Shown: positions 1 to 8,723, counted from the stretch's first letter. The stretch: DNA of 64,000 bases from Rhodobacteraceae bacterium IMCC1909 (GCA_030704425.1 JAPDHM010000002.1:124001-188000); one strand, 5' to 3'. Made by a program: numbers and translations. The notes: generated by a model not told the origin, from the sequence alone.

Positions 1-584
1 CCGCCATGACCGATGTACATGTTGGTGAATTCCTGGGCCAGGTTCCAACCCGCCGCATAGGCGCCGCCCACGGGGTATTTGCTGATGCCTGCTGCGCGGA
101 TTTTCCTAGCAGCTTCCAGAACTTCTTCGTAAGTGGTTGGCACATCAACGCCAATCTCAGCCAGCACATCTTTGCGATAAGCAAGCGTCTGCGCGTTCGC
201 CATAAAGGCCACGGCCATAACATTGCCGTCGATCGTAATCAGCTGGTTCTTGGGAATGTCCTGACCATGTGCTGCAACAAGATCATTCAATGGACGGACG
301 ACATCTGCGTTCATGAGCGCCACTAGTGACGAGTTCGCAATGATCGCTGACGTATATTCCGCGGGGTTTCCGCTCATGCCGTCGACATTGATTTTTTGGT
401 GGTCTGCCGTCAGGTTAATCTTCACGTCGCCGCCCGTACAGGCTGCTGCACCGTTGGCAACTGTGTGAATGGCTGGAAATTCGTTTCCGACAATGCTGAC
501 ATTGCCAGAAATTTCACAGCCCGCATACGCGGTGCCTGCAGTGATTGCAAAGGCGCTCGCAAGTGTTACTTTTTTTAGAAACAT
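1..584 (-). CDS. ABC sugar-type substrate-binding protein, C-terminus outside window
   Basis: Reading the minus strand from the ATG at 584 gives an open frame that runs off the left edge of the window (about 194 codons visible). The product starts with MFLKKVTLASAFAITAGTAYA, a clear Sec signal peptide, followed by a periplasmic domain of the extracellular solute-binding family 1 type (segments such as AQTLAYRKDVLAEIGVDVP and TYEEVLEAARKIR, typical of carbohydrate binders). A purine-rich ribosome binding site (GGGAGAGAGA) precedes the ATG. It lies 79 bp downstream of the ATPase gene on the same strand, so the two probably form an importer operon whose permeases lie outside the window. The ligand is not determinable; sugar or polyol is the family expectation. 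Confidence 0.85.
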   Translation of the reverse strand, partial: MFLKKVTLASAFAITAGTAYAGCEISGNVSIVGNEFPAIHTVANGAAACTGGDVKINLTADHQKINVDGMSGNPAEYTSAIIANSSLVALMNADVVRPLNDLVAAHGQDIPKNQLITIDGNVMAVAFMANAQTLAYRKDVLAEIGVDVPTTYEEVLEAARKIRAAGISKYPVGGAYAAGWNLAQEFTNMYIGHG

Positions 585-663
585 ATCGTCTCTCTCCCTT
601 TTGATTGGATGCATCTTCGAAGCCTGCATCCGTTGACCCCGCCGAGGCGGGAAATTGCGAGGG

Positions 664-1713
664 TCACCCCCCGATGCGCGCACCTGTTTCTGCTTCGAAT
701 AGGTGACAGTGCTCCACGGGCACCTCAATCGACACAGTTTCGTCGATTGCTGCCCGGTAATTTTTGTCGGCTTTCACGGAAACCAATGCGCCTCCTATGC
801 GGACGCTGACCGTCGTCGCATCGCCCAAAAGCTCCATTGTGTAGATCGGCGCGTTGATCTGCCCACTGCTTTCGATGACTTTAGCATCCTCTGCACGGAA
901 CCCAAGCGTCACGGGGCCATCCACTGCCTCTAGCCCAGAGATTTGGACATTGTTGGTGGTAAATGTACCGTCTTTAATTGACCCATCCATCAGGTTCATC
1001 GCCGGGTTGCCAATAAAGCTGGCAACAAACGCGTTAGCGGGATTGTCATAAATTTCAACCGGAGTACCGACTTGCTGCACCACACCCGCCCTCATAATCA
1101 CGACCCTATCCGCTAACGTCATGGCTTCAATCTGATCATGGGTCACATAGATGGTCGTTACAGCAAGCTCGTGTGACAGGTTTTTGATCTGCGCACGGGT
1201 CGATACCCGCAACTTGGCATCAAGATTGGACAGGGGTTCGTCCATCAAAAATACGTTCGGTTCGCGCACAACCGCGCGGGCGAGCGCGACCCGCTGGCGT
1301 TGACCACCTGACAATTCAGCTGGTTTACGATGCAGAAAATCATCAAGTTCTACCATGGCACTGGCCCGGCGAACTCTTTGATCATGGGTTTTAGGGTCAA
1401 CACCACGTACGCGCAGAGGAAAGCGAATGTTTTCGTAAACGTTCATATTCGGGTAAAGCGCGTAGCTTTGAAAAACCATCGCGACGTCGCGATCTTTGGG
1501 TTCCAAATCATTGACCCTCACTCCGTCTACCAGAATGTCGCCTTCGGTCGCGTCCTCCAACCCGGCAATCATCCGCATTGTTGTGGTTTTGCCGCACCCG
1601 GACGGCCCGAGCAGAACCAAGAACTCCTTGTCTGCAATGGTGAGGTCAAATTCGTGAACACCCACGAACGACCCCCAACGTTTGGACAAATTGCGGAGCT
1701 GGATTTCGGCCAT
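664..1713 (-). CDS. ABC transporter ATP-binding protein, UgpC/MalK type
   Basis: A 349-residue nucleotide-binding subunit of a carbohydrate-type ABC importer, acting at the inner face of the cytoplasmic membrane. Visible motifs: Walker A GPSGCGKTT, signature LSGGQRQRVALARA, Walker B VFLMDEPLSNLDA, switch histidine in IYVTHDQ, then a C-terminal TOBE-type domain ending GARIGG. This length and the TOBE tail are usual for the MalK/UgpC group. I chose the ATG at 1713 (MAEIQLRNL) over one 39 bp upstream because GGGGGAAG sits just before it and family alignments start here. It is the first gene of the minus-strand operon with the binding protein and is probably controlled by the operator pair at 1746-1818. 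Confidence 0.93.
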   Translation of the reverse strand: MAEIQLRNLSKRWGSFVGVHEFDLTIADKEFLVLLGPSGCGKTTTMRMIAGLEDATEGDILVDGVRVNDLEPKDRDVAMVFQSYALYPNMNVYENIRFPLRVRGVDPKTHDQRVRRASAMVELDDFLHRKPAELSGGQRQRVALARAVVREPNVFLMDEPLSNLDAKLRVSTRAQIKNLSHELAVTTIYVTHDQIEAMTLADRVVIMRAGVVQQVGTPVEIYDNPANAFVASFIGNPAMNLMDGSIKDGTFTTNNVQISGLEAVDGPVTLGFRAEDAKVIESSGQINAPIYTMELLGDATTVSVRIGGALVSVKADKNYRAAIDETVSIEVPVEHCHLFEAETGARIGG

Positions 1714-1745
1714 ATCTTCCCCCTGACAGAATGCACACACCATTT

Positions 1746-1818
1746 TTTGCATTCGTTAGCAAAGACTATAGACAGTGGACAAATTGTTTGACAAGCTGTT
1801 TTTGCAAACGAATGCAAA
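1746..1818. promoter_or_regulatory. Divergent promoter with two LacI-type operators
   Basis: Two 18-bp imperfect palindromes lie between the divergent genes: 1746-1763 (read on the minus strand, TTTGCTAACGAATGCAAA) and 1801-1818 (TTTGCAAACGAATGCAAA). They match at 17 of 18 positions and have the central CG and dyad symmetry typical of LacI/GalR-family operators. A minus-strand promoter can be read between them as TTGTCA, 18 bp, TATAGT, with the first operator just downstream of its -10, a repression position. A plus-strand TTGACA at 1788-1793 may serve the other side. No LacI gene is in view, so the regulator is inferred. Confidence 0.7.
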
Positions 1819-1841
1819 ATATGGAAAAGCCGGAAGGTGCG

Positions 1842-2882
1842 ATGATAAAATCAAATTTTGTAAATGAAAAACAACTTGTTAAAGATTTCTATACATGCCT
1901 AGACAAGGCATGCGAGACAGATATCCCAGAGATTTTGGAAGCATTCACATCACCTGAATATCTGTGGCGAGGGTTTCATCCCTTCAACGAAATCACCTCG
2001 GCGCAAGAAGTCGGCGAATCGTTTTGGCAGCCCCTGCGAGGTGCGCTGACCTCCCTTCAGCGACGTCTTGACGTCTTTATGGCCGGGCATAACTCGATTA
2101 CCGAGCAGGGTGGTGTTTGGGTTGTTTCCATGGGACATCTGATGGGGCTGTTCGACCAGCCTTGGCTGGGCATTCCCCCAACTGGAAAAATCGCCATGCT
2201 GCGTTATTGCGAGTTCAATCGGGTGGATAATGGTAAAATAACCGAAACTGCAATGTTTTTTGACATTCCACACCTGATGATGCAGGCAGGGTTACAACCG
2301 TTTCCGCCGCAAACAGCGGCGCATGTGGTGCAACCCGGTCCAATGACCCACGATGGGCTGATGTTTGACCCGCAAGACCCTGAAGAAGGGCGTAAAACGT
2401 TGGACGTGACAAATGCAATGATAAGCGACTTAGGAACCTGGGCTTTGGGGTTGCCGCTGGAAGAAGAACTAGCGCGAACGTGGAATGACAACATGGTCTG
2501 GTGGGGACCCGCAGGCATCGGCGCTACCTACACAATCAAACGCTATGCCAAACAGCATTCTGGGCCCTTTCGGGCCACATTCTCGGACAGGTCTTCAACC
2601 GGACATATTTGTAGACTGGCCGAGGGTCGTTTTAGTGGTTTTTTTGGCTGGCCAAACTTCACAGCTGTTCATACCGGCGGCTTCATGGGGATGCCCGCCA
2701 GTGAAGTACGCGGTGAAATGCGGGTTATTGATATTTACCGGCGGGACGGAAACAAATTGGCTGAAAACTGGATTTTCATTGATCTTCTGCATTTCTGGAA
2801 CATGCAAGGTATCGACATTCTTGCGCGCACAACGGCTATTCATGCAGGCCATGAAACAGGTGCAAATGGAGCACATCCATGA
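1842..2882 (+). CDS. NTF2-like/SnoaL-type protein with two tandem domains
   Basis: A 346-residue cytoplasmic protein with two related halves of the SnoaL-like (nuclear transport factor 2) fold: residues about 10-150 (WRGFHPFNEI) and 190-335 (MVWWGPAGIGATYTIKRY). Proteins of this group bind or turn over small hydrophobic metabolites, but no reaction can be assigned here. I prefer the ATG at 1842 (MIKSNFVNEKQ) because GGAAGG precedes it; in-frame ATGs at 1821 and 1731 would run into the operators. Its stop overlaps the start of the amidohydrolase by four bases, so the two are translationally coupled. Divergent from an ABC importer with shared operators, so it probably acts on the imported compound. 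Confidence 0.75.
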   Translation: MIKSNFVNEKQLVKDFYTCLDKACETDIPEILEAFTSPEYLWRGFHPFNEITSAQEVGESFWQPLRGALTSLQRRLDVFMAGHNSITEQGGVWVVSMGHLMGLFDQPWLGIPPTGKIAMLRYCEFNRVDNGKITETAMFFDIPHLMMQAGLQPFPPQTAAHVVQPGPMTHDGLMFDPQDPEEGRKTLDVTNAMISDLGTWALGLPLEEELARTWNDNMVWWGPAGIGATYTIKRYAKQHSGPFRATFSDRSSTGHICRLAEGRFSGFFGWPNFTAVHTGGFMGMPASEVRGEMRVIDIYRRDGNKLAENWIFIDLLHFWNMQGIDILARTTAIHAGHETGANGAHP

Positions 2883-3760
2883 TCGACGCACACCACCATC
2901 TTTGGGATCTTTCCGCTGTTTACTATCCCTGGCTAATGGCGCGCGGTGTAGAGCGTTTCTTTGGCGACCCAGCCCCTATACAACGTGACTATCTCATCAA
3001 TGAATTTCGTTCTGAAGCCACAGCCGAGGGCATAGGCGCATCCGTGCACATTCAGGTGGGTGCAGAAAATAGCATGGCCGAGGCACGCTGGGTCCAATCC
3101 GTAGCCGATGCCAATTCTGACTGGGCTCTAAAGCAAGTTGTTTTCGTTGACCTCACTGCATCCGATCTGGATGCGCAGCTAGATAGCATTCAGTCCCTGC
3201 CAAGCGTCGCCGGCGTGCGCCAAATTGTTGGCCGTGCACCTGGTGAGGATGCCCTCACAGGCACGAATACACTGCTAGACAACCCTGCCTTTTTGGCGGG
3301 GCTGCAAAACGCAGGACGTCACGGTCTTAGTTTTGATCTTCAGTTAATACCGGAGCTGATGGAAAAAACCGCCAATCTTCTTGCTTTGGCCCCTGATACG
3401 GCTGTCGCGCTTTGTCATGCCGGGTCCCCGCATGACCGCTCTGGCGACGGGCTAACGCGCTGGGCGGGCGAACTGCGCGCGCTTTCTAACCTGCCTCAAG
3501 TGCGTTGCAAGCTGTCAGGTTTAAGTATGTTTAATCATAATTGGGAACCCGAGGATTTCTGCCCAATTGTTGAAACTTGCCTAGACCAATTCGGCCCCAA
3601 TCGCGTGATGTTCGGGTCGAACTTTCCAGTAGATAAGCTGTATTCCAACTATGCCACACTGGCTCAAACATATCGCAACCTAGTTCCGCGTGAAATGCAT
3701 CAAGCGGTCTTCAACGATACGGCAGCGGATTTTTATTCCATCTTTCCAGTCCATGTTTAA
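2879..3760 (+). CDS. Amidohydrolase family 2 (lactonase-like TIM barrel)
   Basis: A 293-residue metal-dependent hydrolase of the COG3618 type (L-fuconolactonase, sulfomuconolactone hydrolase and relatives). Visible metal and active-site signatures are DAHHHLWD at residues 3-10, VHIQ around His57, LCHAGSP with His180, KLSGL at 211-215 and GSNFPVDK with Asp252. Length is normal for the family. The start overlaps the previous stop (ATGA), indicating one transcript with the NTF2-like gene. Next to a sugar-type importer it probably opens a sugar lactone, which is inference from context. Confidence 0.88.
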   Translation: MIDAHHHLWDLSAVYYPWLMARGVERFFGDPAPIQRDYLINEFRSEATAEGIGASVHIQVGAENSMAEARWVQSVADANSDWALKQVVFVDLTASDLDAQLDSIQSLPSVAGVRQIVGRAPGEDALTGTNTLLDNPAFLAGLQNAGRHGLSFDLQLIPELMEKTANLLALAPDTAVALCHAGSPHDRSGDGLTRWAGELRALSNLPQVRCKLSGLSMFNHNWEPEDFCPIVETCLDQFGPNRVMFGSNFPVDKLYSNYATLAQTYRNLVPREMHQAVFNDTAADFYSIFPVHV

Positions 3761-3837
3761 AGCAGCAATAGTTTCTGAAGGTGTAACGCCCCAGTTAATC
3801 AGCTCAACCCCAGCCCTTTGATATGGCAGCAATAACG

Positions 3838-3976
3838 GGTGCTGTCAGACGAATGAGAACTCACATCAGATTGCAGATTGCTAGCGCAGCCTAAATCTAT
3901 GCGCTCAATAATTGACGCCACTTAGCGAGAGCGGCAGCACTGTTAAACTTGGAATTGGTTCGTTAGTAAAGATGGC
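3838..3976. repeat. IS6-family right-end remnant
   Basis: Begins GGTGCTGTCAGACGAATGAG, the same terminus as the complete IS6 element at 54526, and stays recognisably similar for about 140 bp (shared block ATGCGCTCAATAATTG). The transposase body is missing, so this is a decayed end. Confidence 0.75.
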
Positions 3977-3984
3977 GTAAGACT

Positions 3985-4105
3985 CCAAATGAATTTACGA
4001 CGCTAATACTAAGGGCCCGTGGTCCGAGACGCGGGGCCTTAAAATAGAGGGGGCCGGTCCGTGGACCTGTTTCTCAACTGCATGGATTGGATACAGTAAC
4101 CCCTA
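3985..4105. repeat. Dispersed about 120-bp repeat, copy 1
   Basis: Closely resembles 44982-45105: both run from ATGAATTTAC through GGCCCGTGGTCCGAG and CGGGGCC to ACAGTAACCCC. The segment can fold on its GGCCC/GGGCC arms. Function unknown; both copies flank IS or island debris. Confidence 0.65.
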
Positions 4106-4316
4106 TTTTTAGGCGGTCAAATACCTACGCATGGGGCACTGCCCCTTAAGTTCGAATCTAAACGTAGCTTCCGCCTTAGATGAGATATGGGTTTTGACCT
4201 GCCTGATCTTATCAAGAAGACCTTAATTTACTGTCAAACAGATGTTTTTTGTAACCCATTTGTAACCCAAAACAACAATGGGTTCAGATGTTTATCTTTT
4301 AAGTTATTGATTTAAA

Positions 4317-4332
4317 TGGTGCCCCCACACGG
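4317..4332. repeat. tRNA-Thr-derived att core, copy A
   Basis: TGGTGCCCCCACACGG, identical to the 3' end of the tRNA-Thr fragment at 26129. Tandem GTAACCC (spacing 11) on the left and AAAGCGGTCC (spacing 12) on the right could be integrase arm sites. No integrase adjoins it now, so it is probably a scar of a lost island. Confidence 0.65.
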
Positions 4333-4551
4333 CAAAATATAATTTAATAAAATATTTATTATCAGATACTTAAAATAATGAAAATTTCAAAAAGCGGTCC
4401 CAAAAGCGGTCCACGGTGACTCACCTGCTAGGTCTGGCTTCCCAACGACAGCTATCAGGTTTGCTACCTCTAGAAGCGTGTGGTGCTTACAGAGGCCACA
4501 GGTAATGCTGAGTTGGTGCTGTGGGATGGTTGAGAGCTTGGTCATTGGTTG

Positions 4552-4953
4552 CTAAAATTTGTCACAGGTGCCTGTTAAGATGCCTGCCGAAAATAAATTT
4601 CCCTCCGAATACACAAACCGCAAATCGGATCGAATTGTCAAAGACACGTTGCCTCTATTTGCTTCCATAATATTGCCACGCAAAAATACTATTTTCATGT
4701 TTTGATTTGCAAAGTATCCACCATCACCAAAGATAAGACTATCTGAGCTTTCCACTTTGAATTTGAATTTTTGCTCTGACCACCGGCTGACTTTCCAGTC
4801 AGTTTCGTTGCCAGCGAATGCGCCTCCATCAGAAGTGCAGTAAAGCACATCCCCCACTCCGATATTAGCAATAACCTGCGTCCCAATCGTCATCAGGAAC
4901 GCTAGAACCATAAAGTGGGTTGCCCGTATTGACTTGGTGAGGTGTGCGGTCAT
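4552..4953 (-). CDS. Secreted protein of unknown function
   Basis: 133 residues. The N-terminus has basic residues and a hydrophobic stretch (FMVLAFLMTIGTQVIA) consistent with a Sec signal; the mature part has a Cys near its start (VLYCTSDGG) and one near its end (GTCDKF), which could pair. The remainder is beta-rich. No family recognised. The start is uncertain: an internal Met at residue 15 would give a shorter signal. It stands alone between an att core and small genes, consistent with island cargo. Confidence 0.55.
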   Translation of the reverse strand: MTAHLTKSIRATHFMVLAFLMTIGTQVIANIGVGDVLYCTSDGGAFAGNETDWKVSRWSEQKFKFKVESSDSLIFGDGGYFANQNMKIVFLRGNIMEANRGNVSLTIRSDLRFVYSEGNLFSAGILTGTCDKF

Positions 4954-5354
4954 TGGTTAGTAGCAGTTTGTTGTGTTGCCGTAAGTTGTACAAGCTCTCC
5001 ATAAGTATCAACCTTAGACTGCCAAAGAACAAACCCATCCGCAAACTAAATCTCTACCTTGGATTCACGCCTGTAAAACGGGCTAACCCAATTCGTTTGG
5101 TTATGAATCTAAGGGTTCCCTTGAGGCTCACACAGAGGCCCGTAAAGCGTGTGTAACGTCTGCATCATCGTGTGGCGACCCAAGTGACCATTAGTGAAAA
5201 AAACAGCAAATGGGATTATTAGTGCTTATAAAATTGGCAAAAACAGGTTTCTGCGAATATGGCGTAGCGTCATATTTGATAATTTCAGTAGGGTAAGCCT
5301 AGCGTTAACACTGAAAGCTCAGCCTAATAATTTAAATCTGGAAAGGAAATTAAG

Positions 5355-5678
5355 ATGGCAATATTGGCAATGTGTATGCCTATTTTGGCTGGAAAAAAAG
5401 AAAAATGGCAAACGATGATGGATCAGGTCGCCAACGATCCTAATTTTGCAGCTTCTAGAACAGATGCGGGGGTTCACGAAAGATCTTTTTTGCAAGAAAC
5501 ACCTGCTGGTGATTTTGTTATCTTAACGTTTGAAGGTGATGATCCTGAAGCAAGCTTTGCCAAGATAATGCAAAGCATGCCTAAAGATTTTGCAGAGTTC
5601 GCGATGGATGTTCATGGTCTGGATGTAAATGCTCCACCACCTCCAATGCCAAAGTTGGTTCTTGATACTAAAGCGTAA
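5355..5678 (+). CDS. Small cytoplasmic protein, dimeric alpha/beta-barrel-like
   Basis: 107 residues starting MAILAMCMPILAGKKEKWQT with a good ribosome binding site (GGAAAGGAAA) upstream. The pattern of an early beta strand, a helix (KEKWQTMMDQVAND), a charged strand and FVILTFEGDDPEASFAKIM resembles small ferredoxin-like/ABM-type barrels. No catalytic motif is evident. The next gene encodes a protein of similar size and style, and the two may form a pair. Function unknown. Confidence 0.6.
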   Translation: MAILAMCMPILAGKKEKWQTMMDQVANDPNFAASRTDAGVHERSFLQETPAGDFVILTFEGDDPEASFAKIMQSMPKDFAEFAMDVHGLDVNAPPPPMPKLVLDTKA

Positions 5679-5758
5679 ATAAACTTGTAAAGATAGTTTT
5701 AATTCTCAATTTGTTTGGAATGACTTCAGACACTGAGACTAGAAGAGAAGGCTTAAAA

Positions 5759-6103
5759 ATGGCATCATCGTTTTACATCGTTAATCATCACTTCAAACCA
5801 GGAATGGCGGCTGAGTGGTGGGGCAAAACTGGCGCTCTAATGAGCGACGAAGCAGCTTTTGCTGAAAATATTGAGTCGACTATGGAAAAGGGATTTTTTA
5901 ATCATTCCTTCATGCCAATGGCTGCTGAAGGTCCTATCTACTGTGTCTGGGAAGCCAAAGAGGGTATTTCAGACTCTGAATTTCAAGATTTTATTGATGG
6001 GCCTGATGGGGTTAATTGGGGGCTGGTTGCACTAAACAATAACGTCATGAAACTCGACTTGGCTTTGACTGGTGGACAGACGCCATATGAACGCATGTTT
6101 TAG
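5759..6103 (+). CDS. Small protein, ferredoxin-like/ABM-type fold suspected
   Basis: 114 residues from the ATG at 5759 (MASSFYIVNHHFKPGMAAEW), preferred over an ATG 48 bp upstream because GAGAAGG precedes it and the extra N-terminus looks non-coding. Strand-helix order (HFKPGMAAEWWGKTGALM, YCVWEAKEGISDSEFQDFI) suggests a small ligand-binding barrel like the previous gene. It is followed by a strong stem-loop at 6126-6153. No function assignable. Confidence 0.6.
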   Translation: MASSFYIVNHHFKPGMAAEWWGKTGALMSDEAAFAENIESTMEKGFFNHSFMPMAAEGPIYCVWEAKEGISDSEFQDFIDGPDGVNWGLVALNNNVMKLDLALTGGQTPYERMF

Positions 6104-6125
6104 AACCTGTAATACTATACTTTAA

Positions 6126-6160
6126 GACGGGACTACTTCACAGTGGTCCCGTCCTCCCTG
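6126..6160 (+). terminator. Stem-loop terminator
   Basis: GACGGGAC (6126-6133) pairs with GTCCCGTC (6146-6153) around a 12-base loop, 22 bp after the stop of the previous gene. The T-run is weak (TCCTCCCTG), so termination may be imperfect. Confidence 0.6.
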
Positions 6161-6294
6161 TTCGCCCGCGTGACAAGTGTGATGATATTTCGGAAGAGTT
6201 TCCTGAGGCCACCTTCTACCCCATCGAGAGCATAAATGGTTTCACAGACTGGCGTACTTTGCTCGTTGACGTCCGCAGCAAAGGCTACGAGTAA
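6161..6294 (+). pseudogene. Short coding relic
   Basis: One plus-strand frame reads ...DKCDDISEEFPEATFYPIES and ends ...TLLVDVRSKGYE before TAA at 6292-6294. The composition looks coding but there is no start codon or ribosome binding site, so I read it as the tail of a lost gene. Family not recognised. No gene is seen between here and 6445. Confidence 0.3.
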
Positions 6295-6444
6295 AACCAA
6301 GGGTGACGTTCACAATTAAGCCCCTGCCTCCCGCAAAAACTTGGAACCCAACGGGAAACTTTTTCGAGTTTGGGCCTCTATATATATGAGATATATGAGG
6401 GAGTTTGGTATGAGCCATTATGATAAACGCCAACGGTCTCATGG

Positions 6445-6633
6445 TTAGCCTCTCTTATATCCAACGGCCAAGTTATGATCTGTCTCACAGGTATCCCCTG
6501 AGCAGCACTCAAAGATGTTAGACTTACATATCACGCATTGCTCATGCCCATGCACAACAACGGTGTTCAAAGGTGACTGGCATCTAGGGCAACGCTGCTG
6601 GTGTGCGTTGGCTGGGTTTAAGAGGTTATCCAT
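6445..6633 (-). CDS. Small zinc-ribbon protein
   Basis: 62 residues with CPRCQSPL at 16-23 and CVICKSNIFECC later, followed by CETDHN: paired CxxC knuckles that would bind one or two zinc ions. Such tiny zinc-ribbon proteins occur in roseobacters without known function. The ribosome binding site is weak. The regular cysteine spacing is the main reason to accept it. Confidence 0.55.
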   Translation of the reverse strand: MDNLLNPANAHQQRCPRCQSPLNTVVVHGHEQCVICKSNIFECCSGDTCETDHNLAVGYKRG

Positions 6634-6689
6634 ATAAACTAATCTATTGAACTACGCTTCCTTGTCCAACACATTAATCGTACCGACAA

Positions 6690-6800
6690 GCCCCACGCGC
6701 CCAACCTAACCCCACACCCAGCGCCTGTTGCGCCTTTAGCGGACCTGCGTGGCCGAGAGGGGTTCATGGGCTGGTTTGAAAGTAGCTAAATGGAGAGTGT
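6690..6800. repeat. IS6-derivative fragment with C-rich unit
   Basis: Contains CCTAACCCCACACCCAGCGC and TTGCGCCTTTAGCGGACC, also found near 7378, 8745 and 42712 and inverted near 29120, followed by an IS6 5'-end-like stretch (AATGGAGAGTGTTTTGTCAT). Reads as part of a deleted IS6 relative. Confidence 0.55.
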
Positions 6801-6959
6801 TTTGTCATATGGCATCAAACCAAATCATTCCTAAGAGTAGCATGATTATTTTTATTGGCATGATTTTTGCTCCTTTATAAATGACGCTGTCGGCGTCAAA
6901 ACCTCGACAGCACAAAAAAGACTACAGCGTATAATACAAACCGCTAGGAGGTAATAATT

Positions 6960-7145
6960 ATGAATACGCAACAACATTTCTTAAAGTTCGAAGCTGTTTT
7001 GGCTCATTGTGAACAACGATTGACTGAGCCGTCTCTACAAGCTGCGATGAAATATGGCCGTGCAATGGAATTTTTTGACAGCCGCAATAAACTCTCGCAA
7101 TCGGGTGAACTTTTAGCTGAGATATTGCTGCCGAAACATGCCTAA
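6960..7145 (+). CDS. Small protein of unknown function
   Basis: 61 residues (MNTQQHFLKFEAVLAHCEQR...). It has one of the best ribosome binding sites in the window, AGGAGG 8 bp before the ATG, which supports real translation. Predicted mainly helical, one Cys, no signal peptide. Flanked on both sides by IS6-type debris. Function unknown. Confidence 0.55.
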   Translation: MNTQQHFLKFEAVLAHCEQRLTEPSLQAAMKYGRAMEFFDSRNKLSQSGELLAEILLPKHA

Positions 7146-7231
7146 CTTAGTCACCACTTCAGATTGGTCTTCTCTTTCTGGTAGACTGTAATAATAGCTA
7201 AATCCATAGAAGCCTGCTAACGCAGTCTATC

Positions 7232-7547
7232 CGTTGCCGTAAAACTAATGCAAACTCGCATCACATTGCTAGCATAGCCTAAATCTATGCGCTCAATAAT
7301 TGGTGCCACTCGGCGAGCGCAGTAGCGCGGTTCAGCTTGATATTGGTTCGTGAATGGAGATTGGCTTTCCTACAGCTCCACACGCTCAACTTAACCCCAC
7401 ACCAAACCCTGTTACGCCTTTAGCAGACCAGACGGCCGAGAGGGAAAATGAGGTCTAGTTTTAACGGAGCGAAATGGAGAGTTTTTGTGATCAAAAGATG
7501 TTGCAAGGTAACTCTGCCCGCCTAGAGTAGTTCTGTCTTACAGTGCC
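7232..7547. repeat. Non-autonomous IS6 derivative (MITE-like)
   Basis: About 316 bp. The left edge resembles the IS6 right end (ACTAATGCAAACTCGC, ATGCGCTCAATAATTGGTG); the right edge resembles the IS6 left end (GCGAAATGGAGAGTTTTTGT, then CTTACAGTGCC). The middle is replaced by the C-rich unit (TTAACCCCACACC). No transposase remains, so any movement would have to be in trans. The 588 bp between 7145 and 7734 otherwise holds nothing recognisable. Confidence 0.65.
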
Positions 7548-7733
7548 ACCTTGCCCGCTTCAGGTGAGTTTTAACTGATATAAACTTGTGGGGTTAAGCT
7601 TGATGATTGCGGCTTTATGAAACAGAAATCTTGATAACCCTCCAGTCTAAAATTTGATGACATTTTTTTCTCAATATGCCTTAATAACCAAGTCTTTCAG
7701 TTGCTAGCCCCAGTCGAATGGAGAATGATTCAT

Positions 7734-8723
7734 ATGTCAAAAGCACAGGTTATACATAAATTGGGGCCACCAAGCGCCATGCAATGGCAAGACTGGCACG
7801 TGCCAGATCCAGCTCCTGGTGAAGTACGTTTAAGACATACTGCAGTTGGCGTAAATTTTGCTGATACCTATCACCGTGGTGGAATTTCGCATCCGTGGAT
7901 AGTCCCTCCCTCCCCAGTGGTTATTGGCTTCGAAGGCGTCGGCATAGTGGAAGGTGTTGGCGATGGTGTGAGCAACTTCAAAAGTGGCGACCGCGTGGCA
8001 TACGGTATCCCTCCGTTGGGGAGCTATTCCGAAACTCGTAACTATCCTGCTGACAAACTGCTGCATATGCCTGAAAATCTTGATGACAAAACTGTTGCTG
8101 CACTGCTTATGAAAGGCATGACAGCACATTACCTGCTGCATCGAACATACGCGGTTCAACCTGGAGACACTATACTGGTTCATGCAGCGGCGGGCGGTAT
8201 GGGTTTAATTTTATGCCAATGGGCCAAGGCCTTGGGAGCAGTGATAGTTGGGACTGTCAGTACAAAGGAAAAGGCGGAGGTTGCGCGCGCTGCAGGCTGC
8301 CATTACCCAGTCGTGCGTAGCGAAACAAATTTTGTTGATGTTGTTCGCGAGGTAACCAACGGCGAGGGTTGCGCAGTTGTATATGAAGCGATTGGTAAGG
8401 ATACTATGCAGGCTTCCTTGGATAGCCTTCGGCCGATGGGTGTTTGCGCTGCATATGGACATGTTTCAGGCCCACCTGATCCAGTCGACATCATCCAAGA
8501 TTTAGGGCGTCGTGGATCTTTGTTCATAACACGGCCTGCCATTATGCACTACGTGGCGAAGCGTTCAGACCTAGAATGGACTGCGCGTGATTTATTTAAA
8601 GCGATTAGCGACGGTATCCTAGAGGCCAACATAAACTACGAATATGCGCTCAAAGACGCAGTTAAGGCTCATGAGGCCATCGAGTCAGGCAAGACATTGG
8701 GTGCTACAGTCTTGGTGCCATAA
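7734..8723 (+). CDS. NADPH:quinone oxidoreductase, zinc-free MDR type
   Basis: 329 residues of the medium-chain dehydrogenase/reductase superfamily, quinone oxidoreductase subgroup. N-terminal GroES-like domain (GVNFADTYHRGG, residues 39-50; GFEGVG at 65-70) and Rossmann domain with AAAGGMGLILCQWAKALGA near residue 151. The zinc-binding cysteines of alcohol dehydrogenases are absent, as expected for quinone reductases. Predicted to reduce quinones or alpha,beta-unsaturated carbonyls with NADPH in the cytoplasm. I use the ATG at 7734 (MSKAQVIHKLG), preceded by GGAGA; upstream starts are less likely. Confidence 0.9.
   Translation: MSKAQVIHKLGPPSAMQWQDWHVPDPAPGEVRLRHTAVGVNFADTYHRGGISHPWIVPPSPVVIGFEGVGIVEGVGDGVSNFKSGDRVAYGIPPLGSYSETRNYPADKLLHMPENLDDKTVAALLMKGMTAHYLLHRTYAVQPGDTILVHAAAGGMGLILCQWAKALGAVIVGTVSTKEKAEVARAAGCHYPVVRSETNFVDVVREVTNGEGCAVVYEAIGKDTMQASLDSLRPMGVCAAYGHVSGPPDPVDIIQDLGRRGSLFITRPAIMHYVAKRSDLEWTARDLFKAISDGILEANINYEYALKDAVKAHEAIESGKTLGATVLVP

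Larger units (their letters stand above)
3761..4551. other. Gene-free boundary of the accessory zone
   Basis: No credible coding region here. The stretch holds an IS6-type end remnant (3838-3976), a 120-bp dispersed repeat (3985-4105), two GTAACCC repeats 11 bp apart (4251-4268), a tRNA-Thr-derived core (4317-4332) and two AAAGCGGTCC repeats 12 bp apart (4391-4412). It reads as the left edge of the island zone. Confidence 0.6.

Noticed and set aside
6242-6442. 66-codon minus-strand frame upstream of the zinc-ribbon region
   Set aside because: Opposes a more coding-like plus-strand relic ending at 6294, and lacks any motif or ribosome binding site.
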